DNA from: Silvibacterium sp.
GTDB taxonomy: Bacteria; Acidobacteriota; Terriglobia; Terriglobales; Acidobacteriaceae
Direction of reading: 5' to 3'
Length of the DNA: 32,627 bases
Assembly: GCA_030037215.1 (NCBI GenBank)
Contig: JASHRS010000133.1
Span: forward strand, 1-32,627
Below the pieces are notes generated by a model. That model was not told the origin of the DNA. It saw nothing but the letters and a program-made list of their open reading frames with translations, and searched no databases. A program made the position numbers and the translations under genes. This document shows positions 1 through 7,290 of this stretch, one piece after another (within the stretch, counting starts at the first letter, position 1; the number at the start of each line of letters is the position of its first letter).

Positions 1-1079
1 GGAAAGAGCAGAGGAACCAGCGCAAAGGTTCCACCGGTTCCGCAGGAAATGAAGATTCCGAGGACGACAAGAACGGACACGGAGAAATGCAGCGAGCCAG
101 ACAGCCCGGCGATGCTCAATGCAGCCATTGCGAGCGTAATCAGGATCAGGGACGATCCTAGCCAATGGAGACGGGGTGCGTAAGGCAGAGTTTTCGCAAT
201 GAAGGGCAACGGCGTCCAGCCTTTACGCTGGAAAAGGTCGGACATGAATCCAGAGAAAGGCCGGAAGAGCGATGCTGTGAAGGACTGGACGGCAGCGAAT
301 GTTCCGGCAGCGATCTGCGAGCCCGCAACGCCAGTGAAGCCCAGCGCGAGGATGGCACTATGGAAGCCGCGCGTAAAGTATCCGGGCAGCCAGGCGTTCA
401 TAGCGATTTCTAGGCCAAAGGACATGGCATAGGCCAACATGAGCGCGATGGCGATATAGCGGCTCCACACGAAGATGGTGCCCCGCAGGTCGCTGCGCCC
501 GCGTACAAAGTCCTGCTGCTGTGAAGTTTTGGCAGCATGGCCGCGCACGAGATACCAAGTCGCGATGCCTATTGCAATGACTCCAAGCCACAGAAAAGCG
601 CTGTGATAATTTGTGCCGAAGATTCTCGGCAGCAGCAGGGCGCCAGTTCCCGCACCTACATTGCCTGTACCGGCGTAAAGCCCTTCAGCAGTGCCGATCT
701 CGTATGCCTCAAACCATTGCGCAACATGCTGAATGCCGATGACGAAGGAAACTCCGGCAATGGACACAATGACGCGCTCAATAAAAAGTAGGCGATAGTT
801 GACGGTGTACGCGGAGGCTATTGATATCAGTCCGCAGACAGCAAGAATGAAGGCGAAGGTGCGGGGAGCACCGAAACGGTCCGACGCCCAGCCTGCGACA
901 ACACGGCCGACCGGAGCCATCCAGATTGCGGAACTCGCCAGCAGTCCGAGGGCCTTGATGCTGAGGTGGTAGTTGGCAGCAATGCTTGGGCTGAATGCCG
1001 CGGTAGAGAACCACATGAGAAAGCACCAGAAAAAACCTACAGTCGCAATAATGAGTTGTTCGACCTTGTGCGTAGTCAT
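1..1079 (-). CDS. narK: NarK-type MFS nitrate/nitrite transporter (3' end cut by window edge)
   Basis: My own translation of the minus strand from ATG at 1079 gives an open frame of about 359 codons running off position 1; the ORF track omits it because it has no stop inside the window. The protein starts MTTHKVEQLI and has many hydrophobic segments. The MFS loop 2-3 motif appears as GWASDRFGAPR. The stretch YAGTGNVGAGTGALLLP matches the nitrate signature of the NNP (nitrate/nitrite porter) family. A purine-rich GAGAAAGGG lies just upstream of the start. NarK/NasA porters are usually about 400-450 residues, so roughly the last two helices are missing. It would bring nitrate across the inner membrane for the reductases encoded next door. 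Divergent placement from the nitrate reductase unit supports an assimilatory role. Whether it works as a nitrate/proton symporter or a nitrate/nitrite antiporter cannot be told. Confidence 0.9.
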   Translation of the reverse strand, partial: MTTHKVEQLIIATVGFFWCFLMWFSTAAFSPSIAANYHLSIKALGLLASSAIWMAPVGRVVAGWASDRFGAPRTFAFILAVCGLISIASAYTVNYRLLFIERVIVSIAGVSFVIGIQHVAQWFEAYEIGTAEGLYAGTGNVGAGTGALLLPRIFGTNYHSAFLWLGVIAIGIATWYLVRGHAAKTSQQQDFVRGRSDLRGTIFVWSRYIAIALMLAYAMSFGLEIAMNAWLPGYFTRGFHSAILALGFTGVAGSQIAAGTFAAVQSFTASLFRPFSGFMSDLFQRKGWTPLPFIAKTLPYAPRLHWLGSSLILITLAMAALSIAGLSGSLHFSVSVLVVLGIFISCGTGGTFALVPLLF

Positions 1080-1405
1080 ATATGGCCCTTTCTCTTGAAT
1101 GTTGAACAAGAGATGGATGGTGCTGGTTACGGCTTCGCGGCTTCTCTGCCACGCGTGACTGCGCCTGGAAGCAAGTTTTCGCGAACCAAAAAGATGCGCA
1201 CCGTGTCCAGTGCTGAACGGGCGCACGCATAGTTAATAGGGGTATATTGCTCGCGCAACCAAGGGGCGAACTATAAGGGGGTGCTTTCGCGTCTTCGCGG
1301 GAACCCGCATTCACGAAATCCTGCGGGCACGTCAAGGTGCGCATCGCAGAAGAATTATTTCCGGACTATAGCGCAAAGACTCCGACAGAGCAAGACAAAA
1401 TCTGT
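1080..1405. other. Divergent intergenic region, narK side
   Basis: This is the narK-proximal part of the 533-bp gap between narK and the nitrate reductase unit. ORFs called here, such as 778..1344 minus, overlap narK in another frame and look random. An imperfect inverted repeat (GCACCG / CAGTGC around 1199-1214, one G-T pair) and a CGCG-TCTT-CGCG element near 1289-1300 are visible. I could not place a convincing narK promoter. The shared 13-mer leader motif and an A1/G4 hexaloop hairpin are absent from the narK-sense strand. Confidence 0.5.
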
Positions 1406-1431
1406 ACTTGCACTCTTAAAACTTGCACTCT
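1406..1431. repeat. Direct repeat ACTTGCACTCT x2, 15-bp period
   Basis: Two identical 11-mers, ACTTGCACTCT, occupy 1406-1416 and 1421-1431. The second overlaps the proposed -35 element of the nitrate reductase promoter, a common arrangement for an activator or repressor site. No known consensus is recognised. Confidence 0.6.
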
Positions 1432-1451
1432 GCAATTGACGCGGCTATGAT
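1423..1451 (+). promoter_or_regulatory. Predicted promoter of the nitrate reductase unit
   Basis: TTGCAC (1423-1428) and TATGAT (1446-1451) are separated by 17 bp. The -10 matches the sigma70 consensus at 5 of 6 positions; the -35 matches only at TTG, which suits a promoter needing an activator. Transcription would start near 1458 and leave a leader of about 155 nt containing the hairpins listed below. This is inferred from sequence only. Confidence 0.4.
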
Positions 1452-1467
1452 GAAGACACTTTCCTGC

Positions 1468-1490
1468 GACGCCACCCCGCCTGTGACGTC
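1468..1490 (+). promoter_or_regulatory. Leader stem-loop with CCCGCCT loop, shared with nirA leader
   Basis: GACG (1468-1471) pairs with CGTC (1487-1490). After a C-A mismatch, CAC (1473-1475) pairs with GTG (1483-1485) and closes the 7-nt loop CCCGCCT. The 13-mer CACCCCGCCTGTG (1473-1485) recurs exactly at 7268-7280 in the nirA leader, where it also folds with the same loop. It could be an RNA element or a dyad DNA operator. No known riboswitch family is recognised. Confidence 0.6.
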
Positions 1491-1517
1491 TTGACCACTC
1501 CATGATGAGCTTGTGTC

Positions 1518-1537
1518 CCGGAAGACGGCACTTCCGG
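1518..1537 (+). promoter_or_regulatory. ANTAR-target-like hairpin (hexaloop ACGGCA)
   Basis: CCGGAAG (1518-1524) pairs perfectly with CTTCCGG (1531-1537), closing the hexaloop ACGGCA. ANTAR antiterminators bind paired hairpins with six-base loops having A at position 1 and G at position 4, and this loop fits. The partner hairpin P1 is not canonical: the best candidate is CTC-CATGAT-GAG at 1498-1509, which has G4 but C instead of A1. The gene for an ANTAR protein lies about 3.8 kb downstream on the opposite strand. Confidence 0.6.
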
Positions 1538-1550
1538 TCGATCGGCTTTT
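1534..1550 (+). terminator. Possible short terminator alternative to the ANTAR hairpin
   Basis: CCGG (1534-1537), the 3' arm of the ANTAR-like hairpin, can instead pair with TCGG (1542-1545) around a TCGA tetraloop, followed by CTTTTG. The two folds exclude each other, as expected for antitermination. The stem is only four pairs including one G-U, and the U-tract is short, so this is a weak terminator on paper. Confidence 0.3.
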
Positions 1551-1612
1551 GCATATTTGTCCTCAACATATTTTCTCGTTACCCGGCTTCGGGGAGTGGA
1601 GTTTATAGATAG

Positions 1613-3166
1613 ATGAATCTACCTTTGCTGCAGCAAGCAACAGAGGATGGCGAACAATATCGTTTGACGCCAGCTGGCATAGTGCCACGCAGGGACCGCT
1701 GCGCGATCGCAGCAGAGGGTTCGAACCTCACTCCGTCGCGGCTGCCGCTTGCCGGCGAGCAGTACCGCTTTCATCTTGACATGGAAAGCTGTATCGGCTG
1801 CAAGTGCTGTGTAGTTGCGTGCAATGAGCAGAACGGCAACCCGGCAGACATTCAGTGGCGGCGTGTTGGCGAGATAGAAGGCGGGACTTACCCGGACACG
1901 GTGCGCCACTACCTCTCGATGGGCTGCAACCATTGCCTTGAGCCAACCTGCATGACGGGATGTCCGGTCAACGCTTACACCAAGGACGCTCTGACGGGCA
2001 TTGTGCTGCACAGTGCCGAGCGCTGCATCGGCTGCCAGTATTGCACATGGAACTGCTCCTATGGCGTGCCGCAATACAACCCGGAACGCGGCGTAGTAGG
2101 GAAATGCGACATGTGCTACGGCCGGCTCACGGATGGCCGTGAGCCGGCCTGCGTCTCAGCGTGTCCCGAAGAAGCGATTCGGATTGAGATTGTAAATACG
2201 TCCGAGTGGCGGCGTGGGTACGCAGCACAAGCTAATGCGCCCGGCCTGCCCAGCGCGGATGACAGCATTTCGACCACTAGGGTCTCACTTGACACGGCAA
2301 TGCTGCAGAACATCTCCCGTGTAGACACCTCACAAGTTGAACCTGAACATCCACACTGGACGCTCATTTTCATGACCGTATTCACCCAACTCGCTGTGGG
2401 AGCGATTGCCGCCATGTGGGCCTCGCAGGCATTTGCGCGAGTTGCTATCGCCCGCGTTCCTGCAGCGATCATCGTGCTCATCGCGATTCTGGCATTATGC
2501 GCATCAACGCTGCATCTGGGACGGCCAATCTATGCGTTTAGAGCCCTCAGTATGTGGCGACGCTCGTGGTTGAGCCGTGAGGTTCTCTTTTTTTCTCTTT
2601 TTGCAGCAGCAGCAATTGTTTATGCGGGCCTGCTCTGGGTTCATTCCGGATCCAGCCTTTACGCAGGAGCATGCGCAACCGTTCTTGGATTCGCGGCTGT
2701 ATATGCCAGCGCCCGCCTATATACCGTTGCAGCACGTCCCATGTGGAACAGCAGCCATACGTTTGCAGAGTTTTATTTAAGTGCGGCTTTCACCGGCACG
2801 ATGGTTTCCGCGTTGTTTACGTCGGCAACTAGCAATGCGCTATTGCAAATGACGGCATGGGCTGCACTGGCCATTGCTGCTCAGCAAGCTGTGAAGTTTG
2901 CATGGTTGTGGCATTCGCGCGTGTTTGAGCTGCGCGCAGCGGGCGAGCTATTGCGTTATCGTTTCCTGGGGATATTCCTGACGAGGCTTTATACGCTTCC
3001 GGCCCTCGCAGCTGTTCTATTGCTGCTCGATAGACAGCTATGGGTGCGGATCGCCTGTATAGCGGTTGCGATTGCATTAGAGCTGGCCGGACGCTATCTG
3101 TTTTTTGTGAGTGTTGTGCCAAAGAACATGGCTGCGCCGTATCTTCGGCAGAGACGAGCTGCATGA
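1613..3166 (+). CDS. Fused DmsB-DmsC-like protein: four-cluster ferredoxin plus membrane anchor, nitrate reductase electron donor
   Basis: The 517-residue product joins an iron-sulfur subunit to a membrane anchor. Residues 50-195 carry sixteen cysteines in four groups (C60/63/66/70, C105/108/113/117, C138/141/144/148, C165/168/180/184), the DmsB/NrfC pattern for four [4Fe-4S] clusters. From about 245 to 510 there are roughly eight hydrophobic helices, starting HWTLIFMTVF, resembling the DmsC quinol-oxidising anchor. These are normally two separate proteins. No Tat signal is seen, so the cluster domain should face the cytoplasm. Its stop overlaps the start of the next gene (ATGA), implying translational coupling and a complex with it. 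The inferred role is passing electrons from quinol to the nitrate reductase. GGAG sits 11 nt before ATG 1613, a slightly long spacing. Confidence 0.85.
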   Translation: MNLPLLQQATEDGEQYRLTPAGIVPRRDRCAIAAEGSNLTPSRLPLAGEQYRFHLDMESCIGCKCCVVACNEQNGNPADIQWRRVGEIEGGTYPDTVRHYLSMGCNHCLEPTCMTGCPVNAYTKDALTGIVLHSAERCIGCQYCTWNCSYGVPQYNPERGVVGKCDMCYGRLTDGREPACVSACPEEAIRIEIVNTSEWRRGYAAQANAPGLPSADDSISTTRVSLDTAMLQNISRVDTSQVEPEHPHWTLIFMTVFTQLAVGAIAAMWASQAFARVAIARVPAAIIVLIAILALCASTLHLGRPIYAFRALSMWRRSWLSREVLFFSLFAAAAIVYAGLLWVHSGSSLYAGACATVLGFAAVYASARLYTVAARPMWNSSHTFAEFYLSAAFTGTMVSALFTSATSNALLQMTAWAALAIAAQQAVKFAWLWHSRVFELRAAGELLRYRFLGIFLTRLYTLPALAAVLLLLDRQLWVRIACIAVAIALELAGRYLFFVSVVPKNMAAPYLRQRRAA

Positions 3167-5355
3167 ACTTTCGCCGTTTTCTGGGGCTGGATATTGCCCG
3201 TGAAAAATATGCGTTCGTCAAGGATGCTCTTGTGGGCCACGTCTCCGCGCAAAAAGCGGCGGATCGTTGGGTGAAAACAACCTGCGGGTACTGTTCGGTG
3301 GGATGCGGCATGATGCTTGGTTTGCGTGATGACAAAGTCGTTACGTCGCGCGGCAATCCAGACCACCCGGTGAATCGTGGAAAGCTGTGCCCAAAGGGAT
3401 TGGCCGAGCACTATGTTCTTGAAGCAGAGAATCGCGCAGTTTCTCCGCTGCTTCGACACGAGGGCCTGCTTACGCCCGTCTCATGGAACGATGCAATGAA
3501 AATCATGGCAGCTAAGTTTCGCAATGTTGCTGAGAAACATGGCTCGCAGGCAATCGGCGTTATCAGCACCGGACAAATGGTCACCGAGGAGTTTTATACG
3601 CTCGGGAAGTTGGTTCAGCTCGGGATAGGCACATCGAACTTTGACGGCAACACAACCCTTTGCATGTCGACGGCAGTTTCCGGTTACAAGCGGTCATTCG
3701 GCAGCGATGGTCCTCCAGGCGCATATGAGGACATGACGAAGGCTGACGTTGTGCTGCTGATAGGAGCTAACATAGCCGAAAACCACCCTATCCTTTGCCA
3801 GCACTTGGATGCGAACCCTGCGAAGACATTGATTGTGGCGGACCCGCGCGTGACGAAGACGGCCATGATGGCGGATATTTATCTGCCGGTCAAGCCACGC
3901 TCGGATCTTGCACTGATCAACGGAATCGCACACATTCTGATCCGCGACGGGCTAATTGATCGCGAATATATTCGAGACCATACGAGAGGGTTCGATGAGC
4001 TTTGTGAGTTTCTTGAAACATATGATTCTGAATATGTGAGCGGCATCACCGGTCTGAGCACCGAGTCAATCCACAAAGTTGCTCACCTGTATGGCAAGGC
4101 AAACGCTGCGTTCATAGGCTGGACGATGGGCGTGAACCATAGCTCGAAAGGCACCGAGACAGTCAATGCAATCAACAATCTTGCCCTGTTGACTGGAAAT
4201 GTGGGACGCGTAGGTGGAACACCGTTTTCAATTACGGGACAGTGCAATGCCATGGGCACGCGGGAGACAGGCTTCACATCCAGCCTGCCGGGTTATCGCA
4301 AATTTGAGAGCGCAGCCGACCGCGAAGAATTGGCAGCACTATGGGGCATCTCTGCGGACCGCATTCCCGCGGAGCGTGGCCTTGCTTATCCGGATATCAT
4401 CAGCGCGGTGCTCAAGAAAAAGATTCGCGCACTGTGGATTATTGCGACCAACCCTCTGGTTTCGTTTCCAAATATTGATGTATTGAAACAAGCGCTTGAT
4501 GAGCTGGAGTTTCTCGTTGTTCAGGATTGTTTTCATCCGACGCCCACAACGCAACTGGCAGATCTTGTGCTGCCGGCGGCCTCATGGGGAGAAAAAGAAG
4601 GCACGTACACTAACTCCGAGCGGCGCGTGAGCAAGGTGAATGCTGCTGTGCCGCCTCCGGGTGATGCGAAGAGCGACTTTGCAATCTTTCTCCAGCTGGC
4701 GGGTGAACTGGGCTGCTATGACGAGCTGTTCCCCGGATGGGAGACACCATGTGATGCCTTTGAGGAATGGAAGCGGGTTTCGGAGGGCAGGCTTTGCGAC
4801 TATTCAGGCATAACCTACGAAGCGCTGGAAGAAGTTGGTGGTATCCAGTGGCCATTTCCAAAAAACGCGAACAGCTCGCCTGAAGCGACAAGGCGACTAT
4901 ATGCTGACGGGGAGTTTGAAACAGACGACGGTAGGGCACGGTTCTTTTGTGCGGACTGGGAGCCGTTTCCTGAGCAGCCGAATGCGGATTTTCCATTTGT
5001 CCTGAATACGGGCCGGACCGTGGAGCACTGGCATACACGTACCAAGACCGGGGCGGTGGCTATTCTGCAACAATTGTCGCCGCGCGCATGGCTTGAGATG
5101 AATCCCATGGATGCCAGGCGTCTCTCGTTGCGGCCTCATGATCTTGTGGACGTGGTTTCTGCGCGGGGGCGTGTACGCCGCGTGGAGCTTCGTGTGACTG
5201 AGGTGATTGCGCCGGGCCAGGTTTTTGCGCCTTTTCACTTTGCCGAGTGGAATATCAATGAAGTGACACAAGACATCTTCGACCCTATTTCACGGGAGCC
5301 GAATTACAAACAATGCGCCGTGCGCGTGGAACTGTCATCTGCCGCGCAGGAGTGA
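3163..5355 (+). CDS. narB: Assimilatory nitrate reductase catalytic subunit (molybdopterin oxidoreductase)
   Basis: The start is moved from the track's 3040 to ATG 3163, which overlaps the previous stop and gives a normal 730-residue NarB/NasA-type protein. C41, C44, C48 and C76 (CGYCSVGC and later LCPKG) bind the N-terminal [4Fe-4S] cluster. C167 in TTLCMSTAV is in the position of the molybdenum ligand of the Nap/Nas family, followed by FGSDGPPGAYEDM. The C-terminal molybdopterin-dinucleotide-binding domain includes LNTGRTVEHWHTRTKTG and ends YKQCAVRVEL. It would reduce nitrate to nitrite in the cytoplasm. There is no signal peptide, which argues against a periplasmic Nap enzyme, and no C-terminal ferredoxin extension, consistent with electrons coming from the fused DmsBC-like partner. 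Formate dehydrogenase is the main family alternative, but the Cys ligand context and neighbours favour nitrate reductase. Confidence 0.9.
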   Translation: MNFRRFLGLDIAREKYAFVKDALVGHVSAQKAADRWVKTTCGYCSVGCGMMLGLRDDKVVTSRGNPDHPVNRGKLCPKGLAEHYVLEAENRAVSPLLRHEGLLTPVSWNDAMKIMAAKFRNVAEKHGSQAIGVISTGQMVTEEFYTLGKLVQLGIGTSNFDGNTTLCMSTAVSGYKRSFGSDGPPGAYEDMTKADVVLLIGANIAENHPILCQHLDANPAKTLIVADPRVTKTAMMADIYLPVKPRSDLALINGIAHILIRDGLIDREYIRDHTRGFDELCEFLETYDSEYVSGITGLSTESIHKVAHLYGKANAAFIGWTMGVNHSSKGTETVNAINNLALLTGNVGRVGGTPFSITGQCNAMGTRETGFTSSLPGYRKFESAADREELAALWGISADRIPAERGLAYPDIISAVLKKKIRALWIIATNPLVSFPNIDVLKQALDELEFLVVQDCFHPTPTTQLADLVLPAASWGEKEGTYTNSERRVSKVNAAVPPPGDAKSDFAIFLQLAGELGCYDELFPGWETPCDAFEEWKRVSEGRLCDYSGITYEALEEVGGIQWPFPKNANSSPEATRRLYADGEFETDDGRARFFCADWEPFPEQPNADFPFVLNTGRTVEHWHTRTKTGAVAILQQLSPRAWLEMNPMDARRLSLRPHDLVDVVSARGRVRRVELRVTEVIAPGQVFAPFHFAEWNINEVTQDIFDPISREPNYKQCAVRVELSSAAQE

Positions 5356-5368
5356 ATTTCCTGAAGCG

Positions 5369-6991
5369 TCACAGCTGCTTTGCCGCAGCGGCGCGTCGGA
5401 GCTCTTCGCCAAGCAGAACCGCCTCGGCAATCTCACGCATGCTTTTGCGGCGTTGACGGCTCTCCTTTTGCATCATGCGATAGGCGTCGTCTTCTTTGAT
5501 ATTGTGATCACGCTGCAGAAGCCCTTTTGCGCGCTCAATCAATTTGCGTGACTCAAGCTGCCCGGTGAGGGCGTCGCGCTCGCTTTCCAGCCGCGCCATC
5601 TCAATCTCTGCGCCTACAAGAAAGCCTACTGTGGAGATAGTCTGCATCTCCCACGGCGTATAGTTGTGAGGCTGGCGGTGCTGCACATTGATTACTCCAA
5701 CCAATCCTCCGCGCGCGAGGATCGGCACAGATAGAAACGCCTCAAAGGTGTCCTCCGGTAAATCCTTGAACATCTGGAAGCGTGGATCGCGCAGCGCACC
5801 TGAACTGATGGAGACCGGTTCCCGGTGCTCCGCAACCCAGCCGGTGATGCCTTGCCCGATCTCCAGCTCAAGGCGATCGATGACATCGGGGTGTGGGTTC
5901 TTCGAGGCACGAAGTACCAGCTGGTTTTCCTCGAGCACATAGATAAAGCAGGAGTCACAGCTCAGCAGCGTCTCAATGAAGCCGACAATCTGGTTGAGAA
6001 CGGCGTGCAGTGGATCAGAAGTAGCCATTCTGCGACCGATATCATGTACGATCCGAATTGCATTCAGGTGACGTGCATCGGGATGCCCGATGGCATCTAT
6101 TACAGTGACCTTTGCCGGAAGCGACGTTAGCGCTTTCTGCGACGCTGCTTTGCGTTTTTCCTGAAGCAGACGCGGTGCGCAGTCTGCAGCCTCATTAATC
6201 AAAAAGCCCATTTTCGGATGCGACGGCTCAAAGTCCGGTTCAACACCATGACGCGAAAGCTCCTCTGAAGTGCTCGGTCCGATCGAAAGGATCACGGTTT
6301 TCCGCAAGCCGTCAAGCAATGCCTGCGTGGAATTCATCATCTCTGCGACGCGGAACAGATGTACGACTTGAATCGCGGTCAGAAAGATTACAACGTCAAT
6401 TTTCCCTTCAGCAATCGATCGGACCGAGTTACGCAATGGCTCTAAATCATCCGGTAAGGCCCATTGGTAAACCGGAACACGCGTCCACTCCACCAGATGG
6501 CGGCTTAGCGCAGCTAGGAGATCTGGGTTGGTTGTGCCGTATTCCTGCACCGCGGCGCGCAGGCCTTCCAGCGAAGGGCCAAATGCCGCGTCGAGTGCAC
6601 TGATCACCTCGCGCCATGTGCATGGTTCGGGAGCAGTGACTGCAACCGGCAGTCCAAGCTCGCGCAATGCCGCACTGGACTTAGGCCCGCGCGCGGCCAG
6701 CTTGACGCGGCGCAATGATTCCAGTATCTGCGAGCGTTCGAATCGCGATCCGAGAATGTCCATGAGTCTGCGGATGCCGACGCCGGTGGTAAAGATAATA
6801 AGATCGAATTCTCCGTCTAGCAGGCGACGCCCGAATTCAAATGCCTCGTGGTTTGACTCGAGAGGGATTTCGCGCATGGCAGGTGCGACTGTGGGATTGC
6901 CGCCGTAAGTTCGAATGAGCTTGGATATCTCATCGGCACGACGGTTTTCAAGCGCAAGGACTTTCATTCCATTCAAGCTGCCAATCGCCAT
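5369..6991 (-). CDS. HemD-like / GAF / ANTAR putative antitermination regulator of nitrate assimilation
   Basis: From ATG 6991 the product has 540 residues. About 1-260 resemble uroporphyrinogen-III synthase (start MAIGSLNGMKVLALENRRAD; FTTGVGIRRLMD). About 330-475 form a GAF domain (LSCDSCFIYVLEE ... GQGITGWVAEHREPV ... SVPILARGGLVGVINVQH). The last 70 residues are an ANTAR RNA-binding domain (LIERAKGLLQ, EDDAYRMMQKESRQRRKSMREIAEAVL). ANTAR proteins bind nascent-leader hairpins and prevent termination; NasR of Klebsiella does so for nitrate genes. HemD-like domains also occur in the actinobacterial nitrite/nitrate regulator NnaR, where they are regulatory. The gene lies between the two assimilation units, convergent to narB and divergent from nirA. 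The track's ATG at 7066 lacks an SD and its first 25 codons look like promoter sequence. The ligand, and whether the HemD domain is catalytic, are unknown. Confidence 0.85.
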   Translation of the reverse strand: MAIGSLNGMKVLALENRRADEISKLIRTYGGNPTVAPAMREIPLESNHEAFEFGRRLLDGEFDLIIFTTGVGIRRLMDILGSRFERSQILESLRRVKLAARGPKSSAALRELGLPVAVTAPEPCTWREVISALDAAFGPSLEGLRAAVQEYGTTNPDLLAALSRHLVEWTRVPVYQWALPDDLEPLRNSVRSIAEGKIDVVIFLTAIQVVHLFRVAEMMNSTQALLDGLRKTVILSIGPSTSEELSRHGVEPDFEPSHPKMGFLINEAADCAPRLLQEKRKAASQKALTSLPAKVTVIDAIGHPDARHLNAIRIVHDIGRRMATSDPLHAVLNQIVGFIETLLSCDSCFIYVLEENQLVLRASKNPHPDVIDRLELEIGQGITGWVAEHREPVSISSGALRDPRFQMFKDLPEDTFEAFLSVPILARGGLVGVINVQHRQPHNYTPWEMQTISTVGFLVGAEIEMARLESERDALTGQLESRKLIERAKGLLQRDHNIKEDDAYRMMQKESRQRRKSMREIAEAVLLGEELRRAAAAKQL

Positions 6992-7024
6992 GTCTTTATT
7001 CTTTACCGAAATTATGTAATATGC

Positions 7025-7053
7025 GTCATAATTCTGACCTGTATCGCTTGCAA
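7025..7053 (-). promoter_or_regulatory. Predicted promoter of the HemD-GAF-ANTAR gene
   Basis: On the minus strand TTGCAA (7048-7053) and TATGAC (7025-7030) are spaced by 17 bp, each matching the sigma70 consensus at 4 of 6 positions. It lies upstream of ATG 6991 and inside the track's longer ORF, which supports the shorter start. Confidence 0.35.
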
Positions 7054-7081
7054 CTATTACGCACATAAATATTTCTAATGG

Positions 7082-7103
7082 CCAGCCCTTAATACAGGGC
7101 TGG
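7082..7103. repeat. Perfect 8-6-8 inverted repeat between divergent regulator and nirA genes
   Basis: CCAGCCCT (7082-7089) and AGGGCTGG (7096-7103) are perfect complements around TAATAC. The element lies just upstream of the regulator's predicted promoter and upstream of the nirA promoter region. No U-tract follows, so an operator is more likely than a terminator. Its loop does not meet the ANTAR A1/G4 rule on either strand. Confidence 0.6.
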
Positions 7104-7158
7104 GCTGAAGATCATGAGGCCGATCACGACAAATTTTTTGGTTTGGCTTAGCTTTCTC

Positions 7159-7187
7159 TTGTGCCAAAGGCTGTAGCACAGTATTCT
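7159..7187 (+). promoter_or_regulatory. Possible nirA promoter
   Basis: TTGTGC (7159-7164) and TATTCT (7182-7187) are spaced by 17 bp. Both hexamers are imperfect. If used, the nirA leader would be about 245 nt long and would contain both hairpins described at 7261-7313. Low confidence. Confidence 0.3.
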
Positions 7188-7260
7188 TGCATACATAGCA
7201 GCGAAGACCTGCACGGGTTCCGACGTTCGATCACAAGGTACGGTTTCCCTTTCCTTTGCT

Positions 7261-7290
7261 GCTTTGGCACCCCGCCTGTGCCATTAAAGC
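7261..7290 (+). promoter_or_regulatory. nirA leader hairpin A with the shared CCCGCCT loop
   Basis: GCTTT (7261-7265) pairs with AAAGC (7286-7290), and GGCAC (7266-7270) with GTGCC (7278-7282); a 3-nt ATT bulge lies on the 3' side and the loop is CCCGCCT. The core CACCCCGCCTGTG is identical to the nitrate reductase leader. The outer pairs differ in sequence between the two sites while some pairing is kept. Confidence 0.6.

Noticed and set aside
778-1344. 188-aa minus-strand ORF
   Set aside because: It overlaps the narK 5' part in another frame, is rich in Arg, Cys, His and Ser, and has no recognisable domain.
1502-1612. 36-codon leader ORF (MMSLCPGRRHF...) ending TAG directly before ATG 1613, in the same frame
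   Set aside because: It has no Shine-Dalgarno sequence and its codons are those of the hairpin region. It is possible as a leader peptide but not supported.
3040-3162. N-terminal 41 codons of the track's nitrate reductase ORF
   Set aside because: They lie inside the upstream gene in another frame; the ATGA overlap at 3163 gives the normal family start.
7268-7284. Sigma-54 type promoter (TTGGCAC in the nirA leader)
   Set aside because: TGGCAC is present but the -12 TTGC element is missing at the required spacing, and the matching site in the nitrate reductase leader lacks TGG.
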